A stretch of DNA of 64,000 bases from Idiomarina sp. Its GTDB lineage: Bacteria > Pseudomonadota > Gammaproteobacteria > Enterobacterales > Alteromonadaceae. The translations under genes and the position numbers were made by a program. Shown piece after piece: positions 32,632 through 40,751 of the stretch (its first letter is position 1; the number at the start of each line of letters is the position of its first letter). Location: assembly GCA_020832105.1 (NCBI GenBank), contig JAFIFH010000029.1, positions 1 through 64,000 of the forward strand, given 5' to 3'. Below the pieces are notes generated by a model. That model was not told where the DNA came from. It ran no database searches and saw only the letters and a program-made list of their open reading frames with translations.

Positions 32632-32696
32632 AAGGCTTTACAGTTAGCGCAAACCCACTACTTTATATGGGTGTTATTTATATGTCGTAAAGCCTT
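32632..32696 (+). other. Stem-loop in the pldA leader
   Basis: AAGGCTTTAC (32632-32641) is the exact complement of GTAAAGCCTT (32687-32696). The 45-base interior contains an inner ACCCA/TGGGT stem. It ends 7 bases before the pldA ribosome site and is followed by only TTAAT, so it is a poor terminator; a leader element for pldA or a 3' end for the preceding gene are both possible. Confidence 0.5.
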
Positions 32697-32715
32697 TAAT
32701 ACCCCAGGAGTTCAG

Positions 32716-33654
32716 ATGTTGTGTCGTAATAGTTTTTCCTTTTGCTTGTTGCTTGGGGCAATGGCCTGCTTACCCGGGCTCGTACAAGCGAGCACTGCCG
32801 CGCAAGGCACGCCACCGGTCACAACACCACCTTCGGAGGTGGGCCCGCAGGAACCCGAGAGCCGGGTTGACGAACGTGTTGAAGCGGAGCTGGAAAGCGC
32901 AGAAAACCGCTATGTAATTACCCCGCACCGACCGAACTATGTACTCCCAGCGAAATATACCACGCGCAGTAATGAAACGGCTTTTGAAGGCATTCCAGAC
33001 TCGAGTGATATAGAAGACCTCGAGTTTAAACTCCAGTTCAGCTTTAAATATCCACTCAGTACCGGACTGTTCGGCAGCCGCCATGCGCTGTGGGTTGCCT
33101 ACACCCAGCAGTCTTATTGGCAAGCTTATAACAGTAAAGAGTCACGGCCCTTCCGTGAAACCAATTATGAACCAGAAGTATTTGTCGCTTTTAATGTCAG
33201 CGACTTCAACTTTTTTGGTATCGACCCGAAGTTCATCAATGTCAGCCTGAACCACCAATCGAACGGCCGCGCTGAACCGACGTCCCGCTCCTGGAACCGG
33301 GTGACCGCGGAGTTTATTTTTGAGCATGACAATCTCGCATTCTCAATCCGCCCATGGTGGCGCATCCCTGAGTCTGGCGATGATGATGACAACCCAGACA
33401 TCAAACGTTACCTTGGTTACGGTGATTTGAATTTTATCTACAGTTGGAACGATTACAGCGTCGATGTGCTGCTGCGCAATAATCTGCGCACATCAACAAA
33501 CCGTGGCGCCCTGCGTGTTGGTTTTTCCTTTCCACTATGGAACAGGTTTCGCGGCTATGTGCAGTACTTCAATGGCTACGGAGAGTCCCTGGTCGATTAC
33601 GATCACCATACCCAAAGCCTGGGCGTCGGCATTATCCTGACTAACTGGCTGTAA
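32716..33654 (+). CDS. pldA: Outer-membrane phospholipase A
   Basis: Calcium-dependent phospholipase A1/A2 of the outer-membrane barrel type. After a signal peptide (FCLLLGAMACLPGLVQAS) comes the barrel; the catalytic triad is His180, Ser182 and Asn194 (NHQSNGR and RSWNR). 312 residues from the ATG at 32716, which has AGGA 6 bases upstream. It ends in a hydrophobic strand (GVGIILTNWL) as expected for BAM insertion, though Leu replaces the usual terminal Phe. It removes misplaced phospholipids from the outer leaflet. Confidence 0.92.
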   Translation: MLCRNSFSFCLLLGAMACLPGLVQASTAAQGTPPVTTPPSEVGPQEPESRVDERVEAELESAENRYVITPHRPNYVLPAKYTTRSNETAFEGIPDSSDIEDLEFKLQFSFKYPLSTGLFGSRHALWVAYTQQSYWQAYNSKESRPFRETNYEPEVFVAFNVSDFNFFGIDPKFINVSLNHQSNGRAEPTSRSWNRVTAEFIFEHDNLAFSIRPWWRIPESGDDDDNPDIKRYLGYGDLNFIYSWNDYSVDVLLRNNLRTSTNRGALRVGFSFPLWNRFRGYVQYFNGYGESLVDYDHHTQSLGVGIILTNWL

Positions 33655-33713
33655 ATAGCACGCAGCTTTTGCGTACTTCCAGCACACTTTTGCAACGTTA
33701 AGAGGCCCTTACT

Positions 33714-35057
33714 ATGGTTGTTACAAAGCAAGCTTCACTAGCTGCGCCAACATCGCGCCGCAATTTTATTACCTGTGGCCTGAGCGCGTTAGCCTTATGC
33801 GTCACCATCGGTTATAGCGCACAGAGCCATGCCAATGATCACCGTCAAATCTCAAGTGAACTCGAACAGCAAGTCATTGAATGGCGTCGTGACATCCACC
33901 AGAACCCCGAACTTAGCAATCGTGAATTTCGCACCTCTGCCCTGGTGGCAGAACATCTTGAAGCATTAGGCATGGAAGTACGAACCGAGATAGCCCACAC
34001 GGGCGTAGTTGGTTTCCTACGCGGAGCTCACCCAGGGCCAACCATTGCGCTGCGCGCCGATATGGACGCATTACCAGTGACTGAACGCACCGACGTGCCT
34101 TTCGCATCCACCGCCACCGGCGAATACCGAGGTGATGAAGTTGGCGTGATGCACGCCTGCGGCCATGACTTACATGTGGCCATGCTGATGGGCGCCGCTG
34201 AACATCTGGCCGGCATACAGGACGAGCTGCACGGCAACGTGATGTTCATCTTCCAGCCCGCTGAAGAAGGCGCGCCTCCGGGGGAAGAAGGCGGCGCTGA
34301 ACTGATGCTGGCCGAGGGCCTGTTTGACGAGCACAAGCCAGACGCCGTGCTGGGTATTCATGTATGGTCAGCGGGCAATACAGGCGAAATTGGCTATCGC
34401 AAAGGCCCGTTAATGGCCTCTTCTGATCGCTTTGAAATCTTTGTTAAAGGCGAACAGACTCACGGCTCACGCCCTTGGGGCGGCGTCGACCCTATCGTCG
34501 TCAGCAGCCAGATCATTAATAACGTACAAACCATTGTCAGCCGCCAGGTGGATATCACCAAAGCACCAGCCGTGGTCAGTTTTGGTAAAATCGAAGGTGG
34601 TGTGCGCAATAACATTATCCCTGACGAAGTTTACCTTGAAGGCACCATCCGCAACTTTGACATGGGTATTCGCGACGAGATTTTTGAAAAGCTAACCACC
34701 ACAGCTGAATACACGGCCAGAGCCAGTGGCGCAAGTGCAGACGTGCACATCCACGAAGGCTACCCGGTTACGTCTAACGATGCAGATCTGGTGACCCGCT
34801 TGTTGCCGACCACCTATCGGGTCGCTGGCGAAGACAAGGTATACGAAAATGAGTTGGTCACTGGCGCCGAAGACTTTTCGTTCTTCGCCAACGAAGTACC
34901 CGGTATGTTTGTGTTTCTGGGTATCACCCCACCAGACCAGGACCCTGCCACTGCGCCGAGCAACCATTCACCGTATTTTTATGCGGACGAAGATGCCCTT
35001 AAAGTGGGCGTGGAGCTCTTTGTGAACTGGGTGATTGATTACTCACAAGGCGAATAG
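33714..35057 (+). CDS. M20-family amidohydrolase/carboxypeptidase, Tat-exported
   Basis: Zinc-dependent amidohydrolase of the IAA-amino-acid hydrolase/hippuricase group of M20D peptidases. Metal ligands are in VMHACGHDLHVAML and the Glu in PAEEGAPPGEEGG; RRDIHQNPELSNREF and ALRADMDALPVTE are family motifs. The N-terminus has a twin-arginine signal (SRRNFIT followed by a hydrophobic stretch and an AxA-like site SHA), so the folded, metal-loaded enzyme is probably exported. Substrate unknown: N-acyl amino acids are likely. AAGAGG lies 8 bases before the ATG. Confidence 0.88.
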   Translation: MVVTKQASLAAPTSRRNFITCGLSALALCVTIGYSAQSHANDHRQISSELEQQVIEWRRDIHQNPELSNREFRTSALVAEHLEALGMEVRTEIAHTGVVGFLRGAHPGPTIALRADMDALPVTERTDVPFASTATGEYRGDEVGVMHACGHDLHVAMLMGAAEHLAGIQDELHGNVMFIFQPAEEGAPPGEEGGAELMLAEGLFDEHKPDAVLGIHVWSAGNTGEIGYRKGPLMASSDRFEIFVKGEQTHGSRPWGGVDPIVVSSQIINNVQTIVSRQVDITKAPAVVSFGKIEGGVRNNIIPDEVYLEGTIRNFDMGIRDEIFEKLTTTAEYTARASGASADVHIHEGYPVTSNDADLVTRLLPTTYRVAGEDKVYENELVTGAEDFSFFANEVPGMFVFLGITPPDQDPATAPSNHSPYFYADEDALKVGVELFVNWVIDYSQGE

Positions 35058-35088
35058 GTCAGACACGCGTAGATACAAGCAAAAAAAT

Positions 35089-35114
35089 CCCCGGCAAACT
35101 CAGGCCTGCCGGGG
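35089..35114 (-). terminator. GC-rich hairpin with a T-tract only on the minus strand
   Basis: CCCCGGCA (35089-35096) pairs with TGCCGGGG (35107-35114). On the plus strand it follows the M20 gene but lacks a T-run; on the minus strand it is followed by ATTTTTTT, a full intrinsic terminator. No minus-strand gene is visible upstream of it. Confidence 0.6.
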
Positions 35115-35325
35115 GAATGCTTAACATCCAGGGAAGTGATAGTTAAGTTCTTCATCATGTTTTGACGAGAGCAATCTTAAGCCCACTTGACGACACTTTC
35201 GCTACAGGTTTATGACGCTTTTGTGAACCCTGCTTCTAGCGGAGATTCTCTTCGCCTCAGTTTCCATTTACATTCGTAACTTAACATTTAAAATGGCGAG
35301 CTCAGTTCATAATAAGGAAATGAAA

Positions 35326-35958
35326 ATGAAAGGGCATTCACTATTCTTTGCTGCCGGCACGGTTAGCCTCGCATTATTCGCAATACCTGCAGCAGTTCAA
35401 GCTGCAGAATCACCCAGCTTCGATAACATTGGTATTAGCTATGTTGATATCGATTTTAACAGTAGAAGCCTCACCGGGTTTGCTATTAACGCCGAAAAGA
35501 CACTACCATTCGGCTTTTTTCTCTCCGCCGATGCGTTGAACTTTGCAGAGAACTTTGGCGACCGGGTGGTGATCGATGGTGTTGGCAACGAAGCCAAATA
35601 TCGATATTCGTTTCTGAATGCCAACCTTAATTACAAGCTGGTGGACAGAGGCGGTTTCACCGCTTATGCAGGTGCCGGGCTGAGCTATGTTAAAGACGAA
35701 GTTATCGTCAGAGGGCAATTCAGCGACAGCAATAGCGAGAATGGTTGGAACATGCTGGTGGGGATACGTCACGCTATTACCAGTGTCATTGAACTGGACG
35801 CCAATATTCGCCACTTAAATATCGCCGATAGCAGCGAGCAGATTATCAGCGTTGGCGCACGCCTCTATCCATCAAACCGCATATCGCTCAATCTTGGTTA
35901 CACCGAGATTCATAACAACTTTACGTACATTGAGTTTGGTGTTAGTTACCATTTTTAA
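35326..35958 (+). CDS. Outer-membrane beta-barrel protein, small (type 1)
   Basis: 210 residues from the ATG at 35326, chosen because AAGGA stands 7 bases before it. Signal peptide through FAIPAAVQAAE, then about eight amphipathic beta-strands (ISYVDIDF, AYAGAGLSYV, MLVGIRHAI, ISLNLGYTEI) and the C-terminal FGVSYHF with terminal Phe, the BAM recognition pattern. It is an OmpX/OmpW-like or OmpA-barrel-like protein of unknown role. A paralogue with the same layout lies at 46645-47280. Confidence 0.8.
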   Translation: MKGHSLFFAAGTVSLALFAIPAAVQAAESPSFDNIGISYVDIDFNSRSLTGFAINAEKTLPFGFFLSADALNFAENFGDRVVIDGVGNEAKYRYSFLNANLNYKLVDRGGFTAYAGAGLSYVKDEVIVRGQFSDSNSENGWNMLVGIRHAITSVIELDANIRHLNIADSSEQIISVGARLYPSNRISLNLGYTEIHNNFTYIEFGVSYHF

Positions 35959-36110
35959 TGGTTCCCGGGGGGAAATAGATTTCTCTGAACACCATAGCGG
36001 AAGCTAGTAAATCATTACTTTAATTCATTCGAATTATTCCAAAAAGCCTCCCGGATATCGTACAATACACAACAGTAAAGACATGTAGAGAATACCGGAG
36101 TGTAAAAGAG

Positions 36111-36134
36111 TTAGTTATTATTATGAATAACTAA
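36111..36134. repeat. Perfect AT-rich inverted repeat
   Basis: TTAGTTATT (36111-36119) and AATAACTAA (36126-36134) are exact complements around a 6-base centre. Lies in the 448-base gap between the beta-barrel gene and iscR, upstream of the RNA candidate. Looks like an operator; no T-run follows. Confidence 0.5.
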
Positions 36135-36186
36135 TAATTAAACTGTCACTTCGCAGCACCACGGTAAGTTTCTCTTTAAAAGGTTT

Positions 36187-36300
36187 TGCGACAAGCCCCT
36201 CGGCATAGGTGTCGCACGTCAAAGTTTAGGCGAATGGCTGTATGTACAGCCGAAAACATAGCCCTGAGCCGCTCTCCCAACCCGGTTCAGGGCTTTTTTT
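36187..36300 (+). ncRNA. Candidate small RNA or structured 3' end upstream of iscR
   Basis: Three stem-loops in a row: TGCGACA/TGTCGCA (36187-36193 with 36210-36216, with an inner GCC/GGC), GGCTGT/ACAGCC (36236-36241 with 36246-36251) and a 12-bp terminator stem (36260-36271 with 36283-36294) running into T residues. It ends before the iscR promoter, so it is not the iscR leader. The 5' end is unknown; TACAAT at 36061-36066 is a possible -10. Alternatively it is the long 3' end of the beta-barrel mRNA, whose stop codon is at 35958. I cannot match it to a known RNA family. Confidence 0.35.
36260..36300 (+). terminator. Strong Rho-independent terminator before iscR
   Basis: AGCCCTGAGCCG (36260-36271) pairs with CGGTTCAGGGCT (36283-36294) with one G-U pair, followed by a run of T to 36300. 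Confidence 0.9.
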
Positions 36301-36312
36301 CACCCATCTGCA

Positions 36313-36345
36313 ATACTTGAGTAAAACACTCAAGTATGTCATTAT
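36313..36345 (+). promoter_or_regulatory. iscR promoter with overlapping IscR type-1 operator
   Basis: The 25-base operator spans 36313-36337: half-sites ATACTTGAGT and ACTCAAGTAT are perfect complements around AAAAC, closely matching the Fe-S-loaded IscR type-1 consensus. It covers a -35 TTGAGT (36317-36322) and most of the 17-base spacer to the -10 CATTAT (36340-36345). Holo-IscR bound here would block RNA polymerase, giving autorepression. Confidence 0.85.
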
Positions 36346-36406
36346 TCTGCTAATTGAAATCTTATTCGCTGTTCTCTCAACCATGAGGAACAGGTAAGGG
36401 GTAACC

Positions 36407-36871
36407 ATGCGATTAACTTCCAAAGGACGCTATGCGGTAACCGCGATGCTCGACGTTGCGTTGCATGCTGACAAAGGCCCGGTGCCACTTGCGGATATCT
36501 CAGAACGTCAGGAAATTTCGTTATCTTACCTGGAACAATTGTTCTCTCGTTTGCGCCGCCACCAGCTGGTGGACAGTGTGCGTGGGCCTGGTGGTGGTTA
36601 CCGTTTAGGGCGCGAACCTGAAGCTATCGCCATTGGTGAAGTGATTCGTGCGGTGGATGAGTCAGTAGATGCTACCCGTTGTCAGGGCAAGTCAAACTGT
36701 CAGCAAGGGGAACAATGTCTTACCCACAGTCTGTGGGAAGATCTCAGTGATCGTATCTCGAGTTTTCTAGACAGCATCAGCCTCGCGGAACTGATGCGCC
36801 AGGGAGATATCAAGACTGTGGCCAGTCGTCAGGAATCGAATGTCATCAAACTTAAGGTGACAACCGGTTAA
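36407..36871 (+). CDS. iscR: Fe-S cluster-sensing transcriptional regulator IscR
   Basis: Rrf2-family repressor. The winged helix is at 1-65 ([40 protein letters not shown]). The [2Fe-2S] ligands Cys92, Cys98, Cys104 and His107 are present at exactly the E. coli positions. 154 residues. Unlike in enterobacteria it is not followed by iscSUA; instead it converges on the suf operon with one base between stop codons. It probably controls itself and suf through the two operators described here. Confidence 0.93.
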   Translation: MRLTSKGRYAVTAMLDVALHADKGPVPLADISERQEISLSYLEQLFSRLRRHQLVDSVRGPGGGYRLGREPEAIAIGEVIRAVDESVDATRCQGKSNCQQGEQCLTHSLWEDLSDRISSFLDSISLAELMRQGDIKTVASRQESNVIKLKVTTG

Positions 36872-36872
36872 A

Positions 36873-37274
36873 TCAGGCCGCTAACCCCTGAATTTTTGCC
36901 ACCATCGCGCGCAAGCCATTGCCGCGGGTTGGCGAAATATGGCGCTCTAAATCTAGCTTGGCAAAGTACCCGTCAATATCGAAGCTCTGAATTTCCGCTC
37001 GGGTTTTATTGTCATACGCAGCGAGTACCAGAGCTAATAAACCCTGCACGATAATCGCATCGCTATCCACTTTAAACGTCAGTCGCCCAGCGTTTTCTTC
37101 AGACACCATCCACACACTACTCTGACAGCCACGCACTTTATTCTGCTCAAGTTTCAATGTATCTGGCAGGCCTGGTAGCTGCTTACCAAGATCAATAATG
37201 TATTGATACCGCTGCTCCCAATCGTCAAGGAAGTCGAGGTCGTCAATAATCTCTTCAGTACTGGGTAAATTCAT
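36873..37274 (-). CDS. sufE: Cysteine desulfuration protein SufE
   Basis: Accepts persulfide sulfur from SufS and passes it to SufB. Acceptor Cys50 lies in VRGCQSSVW; the C-terminal HISPTRGNGLRAM motif is typical. 133 residues. Last gene of the suf operon, 45 bases after sufT. Confidence 0.95.
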   Translation of the reverse strand: MNLPSTEEIIDDLDFLDDWEQRYQYIIDLGKQLPGLPDTLKLEQNKVRGCQSSVWMVSEENAGRLTFKVDSDAIIVQGLLALVLAAYDNKTRAEIQSFDIDGYFAKLDLERHISPTRGNGLRAMVAKIQGLAA

Positions 37275-37319
37275 TTAAGCTCGTATTCCTTTGTCACTGA
37301 GCGCGGATTTGCTGCGCGT

Positions 37320-37856
37320 TCAGAAAAAAACGCCAGCCTCAAGCTGCGCTTCTTCGCTCATCATGTCTCTCGACCAAGCCGGGTCAAAAACCAAATCGAC
37401 ATTGACCGAGTTCACATTTGGCACCATTCCCACACGATACTCAACGTCCCCAACGAGCACAGGGCCCATGCCGCAGCCTGGCGCAGTTAAGGTCATATCT
37501 ATATTCACGCTAGCGGAATCCTGATCAATAGACACTTTGTAAATCAAGCCAAGGGAGACCAGGTTAATCGGAATTTCCGGGTCATACACACTTTCCAGCG
37601 CCTGCCATACCTGCCCTTCATCGATGCCTTCTACATCTGATTCAGCGAATTCAAGCACCGTTGGCTTGCGCCCTAGCGCATCGGCATCCGTACCATCAAT
37701 GCGCAGCATATTGCCCTGCCAGGTAATCGTATAATTGCCACCCAGGTCCTGAGTGATAGTCACGAATTCACCTTTCGGAATAATCTTCGCTTCGCCGGTG
37801 GGCACGCGTCGGGCTTTCACCTCACGCGTGGTATTAACCATTTTCTGCATCGACAT
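37320..37856 (-). CDS. sufT: Fe-S cluster assembly protein SufT (MIP18/DUF59 domain)
   Basis: 178 residues with an N-terminal extension and a C-terminal DUF59 domain (ALESVYDPEIPINLVSLGLIY; LTAPGCGMGPVL, with the reactive Cys). SufT occurs in Suf-dependent bacteria and aids maturation of Fe-S proteins such as lipoate synthase and aconitase in Staphylococcus. One base after sufA. Confidence 0.9.
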   Translation of the reverse strand: MSMQKMVNTTREVKARRVPTGEAKIIPKGEFVTITQDLGGNYTITWQGNMLRIDGTDADALGRKPTVLEFAESDVEGIDEGQVWQALESVYDPEIPINLVSLGLIYKVSIDQDSASVNIDMTLTAPGCGMGPVLVGDVEYRVGMVPNVNSVNVDLVFDPAWSRDMMSEEAQLEAGVFF

Positions 37857-37857
37857 A

Positions 37858-38223
37858 TTATACCGCGGACTTTACGCTAAAGCTTTCACCGCAGCCACAC
37901 TCGTCGGCGACGTTGGGGTTATTAAACTTAACGATACCGTTAATCCCCTCTTTGACGTAATCGATTTCTGTGTGTCTGAGGGCTTCTAACGAACCGGTAT
38001 CTACGGCTAAGGTGATCTGGTCACTGATTTCAATCACCAAATCGTCGTCTTCTGGCCCGTCTGCATAATCAAGTACATAGGCAAAACCCGTGCAGCCGCT
38101 CAACTTAGTGGAGAAGCGGATAATTTTATCGCTATGCTGATTTAGTTTCCCAGCAAAGTAGCGTTGTGCAGTCTCGGTCATGGTGACCACCTGAGTCTGC
38201 GGTGTAAACGTTTCAACTGACAT
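37858..38223 (-). CDS. sufA: A-type Fe-S carrier SufA
   Basis: 121-residue HesB/IscA-family scaffold or carrier. The three cluster-binding cysteines are in SGCTGFAY and DECGCGESF. Operon position between sufS and sufT favours SufA over IscA or ErpA. Confidence 0.92.
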   Translation of the reverse strand: MSVETFTPQTQVVTMTETAQRYFAGKLNQHSDKIIRFSTKLSGCTGFAYVLDYADGPEDDDLVIEISDQITLAVDTGSLEALRHTEIDYVKEGINGIVKFNNPNVADECGCGESFSVKSAV

Positions 38224-38238
38224 ACATTACCTCCCCTA

Positions 38239-39471
38239 TTACGCGAGCATCATCGCTGCTTTTTTAAGCCCTTTAAAGAGCGCATCGACGTCTTGCAGGG
38301 TGTTATAAATCGTAAATGAGGCCCGTGCTGTGCCCGGCACACCTAAGCGTTGCATCAGCGGCTGCGCACAGTGATCACCGGTACGGATGGCGATGCCCTG
38401 ACGGTCCAGCAAAAAGCCGATGTCTGCAGGGTGAATGCCTTCAATCACAAAGCTAAGAATACCAATCTTGTTGTCAGCATTGCCAACAATTCGCATGCCC
38501 GGGATATCTTTCGCCAGTTCAAGCGCGTGCTCTAACAACGCCTGTTCGTGTGCTTTAACCGCATTGATATCGAGCGCCTGGAACCAGTCAATCGCCGCCG
38601 CCATACCAATCGCACCGGCGATATTTGGCGTGCCCGCTTCAAGACGGTTGGGCAATGCGCCCCAGGTTGCGTCCTCATAGGTTACCGTGGCGATCATCTC
38701 ACCGCCAGTCAACCAGATCGGCCAGTCTTCAAGCACCGCCTTGCGACCCCAAAGCACACCAATCCCTGTTGGACCAAACAGTTTATGCCCTGAGAATACA
38801 TAAAAATCGGCACCAATCGCCTGCACATCGACATCGCCATGGGCAACGCCTTGAGCACCATCAATCAATACCAAGGCACCTTTGGCTTTCGCCTTGGCAG
38901 TCAGGCTTACAATCGGGTTCACCGTACCCAGCGCATTAGACACATGGGGCATGGCTAGCAATCGCGTGCGATCACTTAACAGCTGGTCAAACGCCTCAAT
39001 ACTCAGGTTCCCCTGCTCATCGATAGGTACGACTTTCAATTGCGCGCCCGAGGCTTTACACGCTTGTTGCCAGGTCACCAGATTCGCGTGGTGCTCCATC
39101 TGGGTGACCAGAACTTCGTCACCGGCCTTGAGCCGCTGCGCCATACCTTTGGCGATAATATTAATGCCTTCAGTGGTACCGCTAGTCCAAATAACCTCTT
39201 CCACCGCTGCGGCATTGATAAAATTAGCAACGGTTTTGCGCGCGTTTTCAAAGCGTTTAGTGGCTTCATCTGACAACTGATGCGCACCGCGGTGAACGTT
39301 GGAATTGCACTGGGTGTAATAGTCTACCAGTGCGTCAATCACTGCTTGCGGCTTCTGCGTCGTGGCGGCGTTATCGAGATAAATTAACGGGTTACCGTCC
39401 AGCTCTCGCTGTAAGATCGGAAACTGCGCGCGCACTGCACCAACATCAAAGTCGGTTACCGTCTCGGTCAT
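38239..39471 (-). CDS. sufS: Cysteine desulfurase SufS
   Basis: PLP-dependent group II desulfurase supplying sulfur for the SufBCD scaffold. PLP lysine Lys230 is in FSGHKLFGPTGIGVLWG and the persulfide Cys368 in RTGDHCAQP. The ATG at 39471 overlaps the sufD stop by 4 bases (ATGA) and gives MTETVTDFDVG; an upstream extension to 39519 would run deep into sufD. 410 residues. Confidence 0.96.
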   Translation of the reverse strand: MTETVTDFDVGAVRAQFPILQRELDGNPLIYLDNAATTQKPQAVIDALVDYYTQCNSNVHRGAHQLSDEATKRFENARKTVANFINAAAVEEVIWTSGTTEGINIIAKGMAQRLKAGDEVLVTQMEHHANLVTWQQACKASGAQLKVVPIDEQGNLSIEAFDQLLSDRTRLLAMPHVSNALGTVNPIVSLTAKAKAKGALVLIDGAQGVAHGDVDVQAIGADFYVFSGHKLFGPTGIGVLWGRKAVLEDWPIWLTGGEMIATVTYEDATWGALPNRLEAGTPNIAGAIGMAAAIDWFQALDINAVKAHEQALLEHALELAKDIPGMRIVGNADNKIGILSFVIEGIHPADIGFLLDRQGIAIRTGDHCAQPLMQRLGVPGTARASFTIYNTLQDVDALFKGLKKAAMMLA

Positions 39472-40751
39472 TTGACCTCCATATTGACAAAACGCTCGCG
39501 TAATTGTGGTTGTAACCAATTGCGCAGGGCTTCATTTGGCATTTGCTCAACCAGCTCCTGAATAAAGCCAAAGTTCAGCATAACCAATGCTTTTGAGCGG
39601 CTGATGCCGCGGGTCAACATGTAATACAAGGCTTCGTCATCAATTTCCGCAACGGTCGCGCCATGGGCGCACTGCACGTCGTCCGCATAAATCTCAAGCT
39701 CTGGTTTGGTATTGATTTGACCGCGACGAGACAATAGCAGGTTGCGGTTATTCAGTTCCGCCAGGGTTTTCTGTGCGTCACGGTGAATATGGATGCGACC
39801 ATTGAATACTGCCTTGGCATTATCACCAACAATACCCCGAGCGTTTTCTTCGGTGGTACCATTGGGCATCGCATGCTCAATGGTGCTGTGCAGATCAAAG
39901 TGCTCGTTCTCCGCCAGCAAATAGATATTATTGAACTTGGCGTAGGCATGCTCGGCTGCATGCTCGATATCAACATCGAGGCGCGACAATTGACTGCCGT
40001 AGCCCACCAGGGTGCTGTTCAAATTCGAACTTTCGCCCATTTTAAAGTGGCTGCCACCAATATGAATAGCGTCGCCGCCATGCAATGCAAAGCGATAATG
40101 CTCAAGCTTTGCCTTGGTACCCAACTGGTATTCAGCAAAAGCAGTGTTCATACTCGCTGCTGACCCTGCACCATGCTCAATCACCGTCACTTCGGCTTCA
40201 TCACCGACTCTGACCAATACCCGATTGTGCGATTCAGTACCATCGGTCACCAGGTTGATCACGCGAATCGCCCGGGTCACTTTCACGCCGGCATCCACAT
40301 CAACAATCAATCCTTCGGTGGCCATGACATCATTGACTAAACCGAACAGGTGCCGTTCAGGTTTGACCTGAGTAAACACCTGACCGACCACAGTACGCGC
40401 GGCATCGCCAGGTGCGCTAAGCAAACTGATGTGCACACCCGCTGGCACATCAAGCTGCGCCAGTTCAGTTCTAAGTTCGCCATTCACAAACAGAATATCG
40501 ACACTGTCCAGTCCCGGTACCGCGAAGCTGTCACTGTCAATGGACACATTGACGGACTCGTTTGCCGCACGTCCCGCTAAAGCTTCCACCGGATGCAGTG
40601 AGGTATAACGCCAGGCTTCCGTGCGTCGACCAGGCCAGGCTTGCGTCTGTAACTGATGCAACGCGTTGCTGCGAACTGGATTCAACCAGTCGTCGCCACT
40701 GGCCATTCGGCTGCTGGCGCGATCAATGACTTGGTTTAACCACTGACTCAT
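39468..40751 (-). CDS. sufD: Fe-S scaffold subunit SufD
   Basis: 427-residue beta-helix protein that forms SufBC2D with SufB and SufC. Characteristic C-terminal NNRNLLLSRRGQINTKPELEIYADDVQCAHGATVAEID, here cited in parts as LLSRRGQINTKPELEIYAD and VQCAHGATV with the Cys and His involved at the SufB interface. Start overlaps the sufC stop by 4 bases. Confidence 0.95.
   Translation of the reverse strand: MSQWLNQVIDRASSRMASGDDWLNPVRSNALHQLQTQAWPGRRTEAWRYTSLHPVEALAGRAANESVNVSIDSDSFAVPGLDSVDILFVNGELRTELAQLDVPAGVHISLLSAPGDAARTVVGQVFTQVKPERHLFGLVNDVMATEGLIVDVDAGVKVTRAIRVINLVTDGTESHNRVLVRVGDEAEVTVIEHGAGSAASMNTAFAEYQLGTKAKLEHYRFALHGGDAIHIGGSHFKMGESSNLNSTLVGYGSQLSRLDVDIEHAAEHAYAKFNNIYLLAENEHFDLHSTIEHAMPNGTTEENARGIVGDNAKAVFNGRIHIHRDAQKTLAELNNRNLLLSRRGQINTKPELEIYADDVQCAHGATVAEIDDEALYYMLTRGISRSKALVMLNFGFIQELVEQMPNEALRNWLQPQLRERFVNMEVK

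Noticed and set aside
36236-36321. 28-codon frame beginning at the ATG inside the second stem of the RNA candidate
   Set aside because: It reads through the terminator stem and T-run, and has no properly spaced ribosome site.
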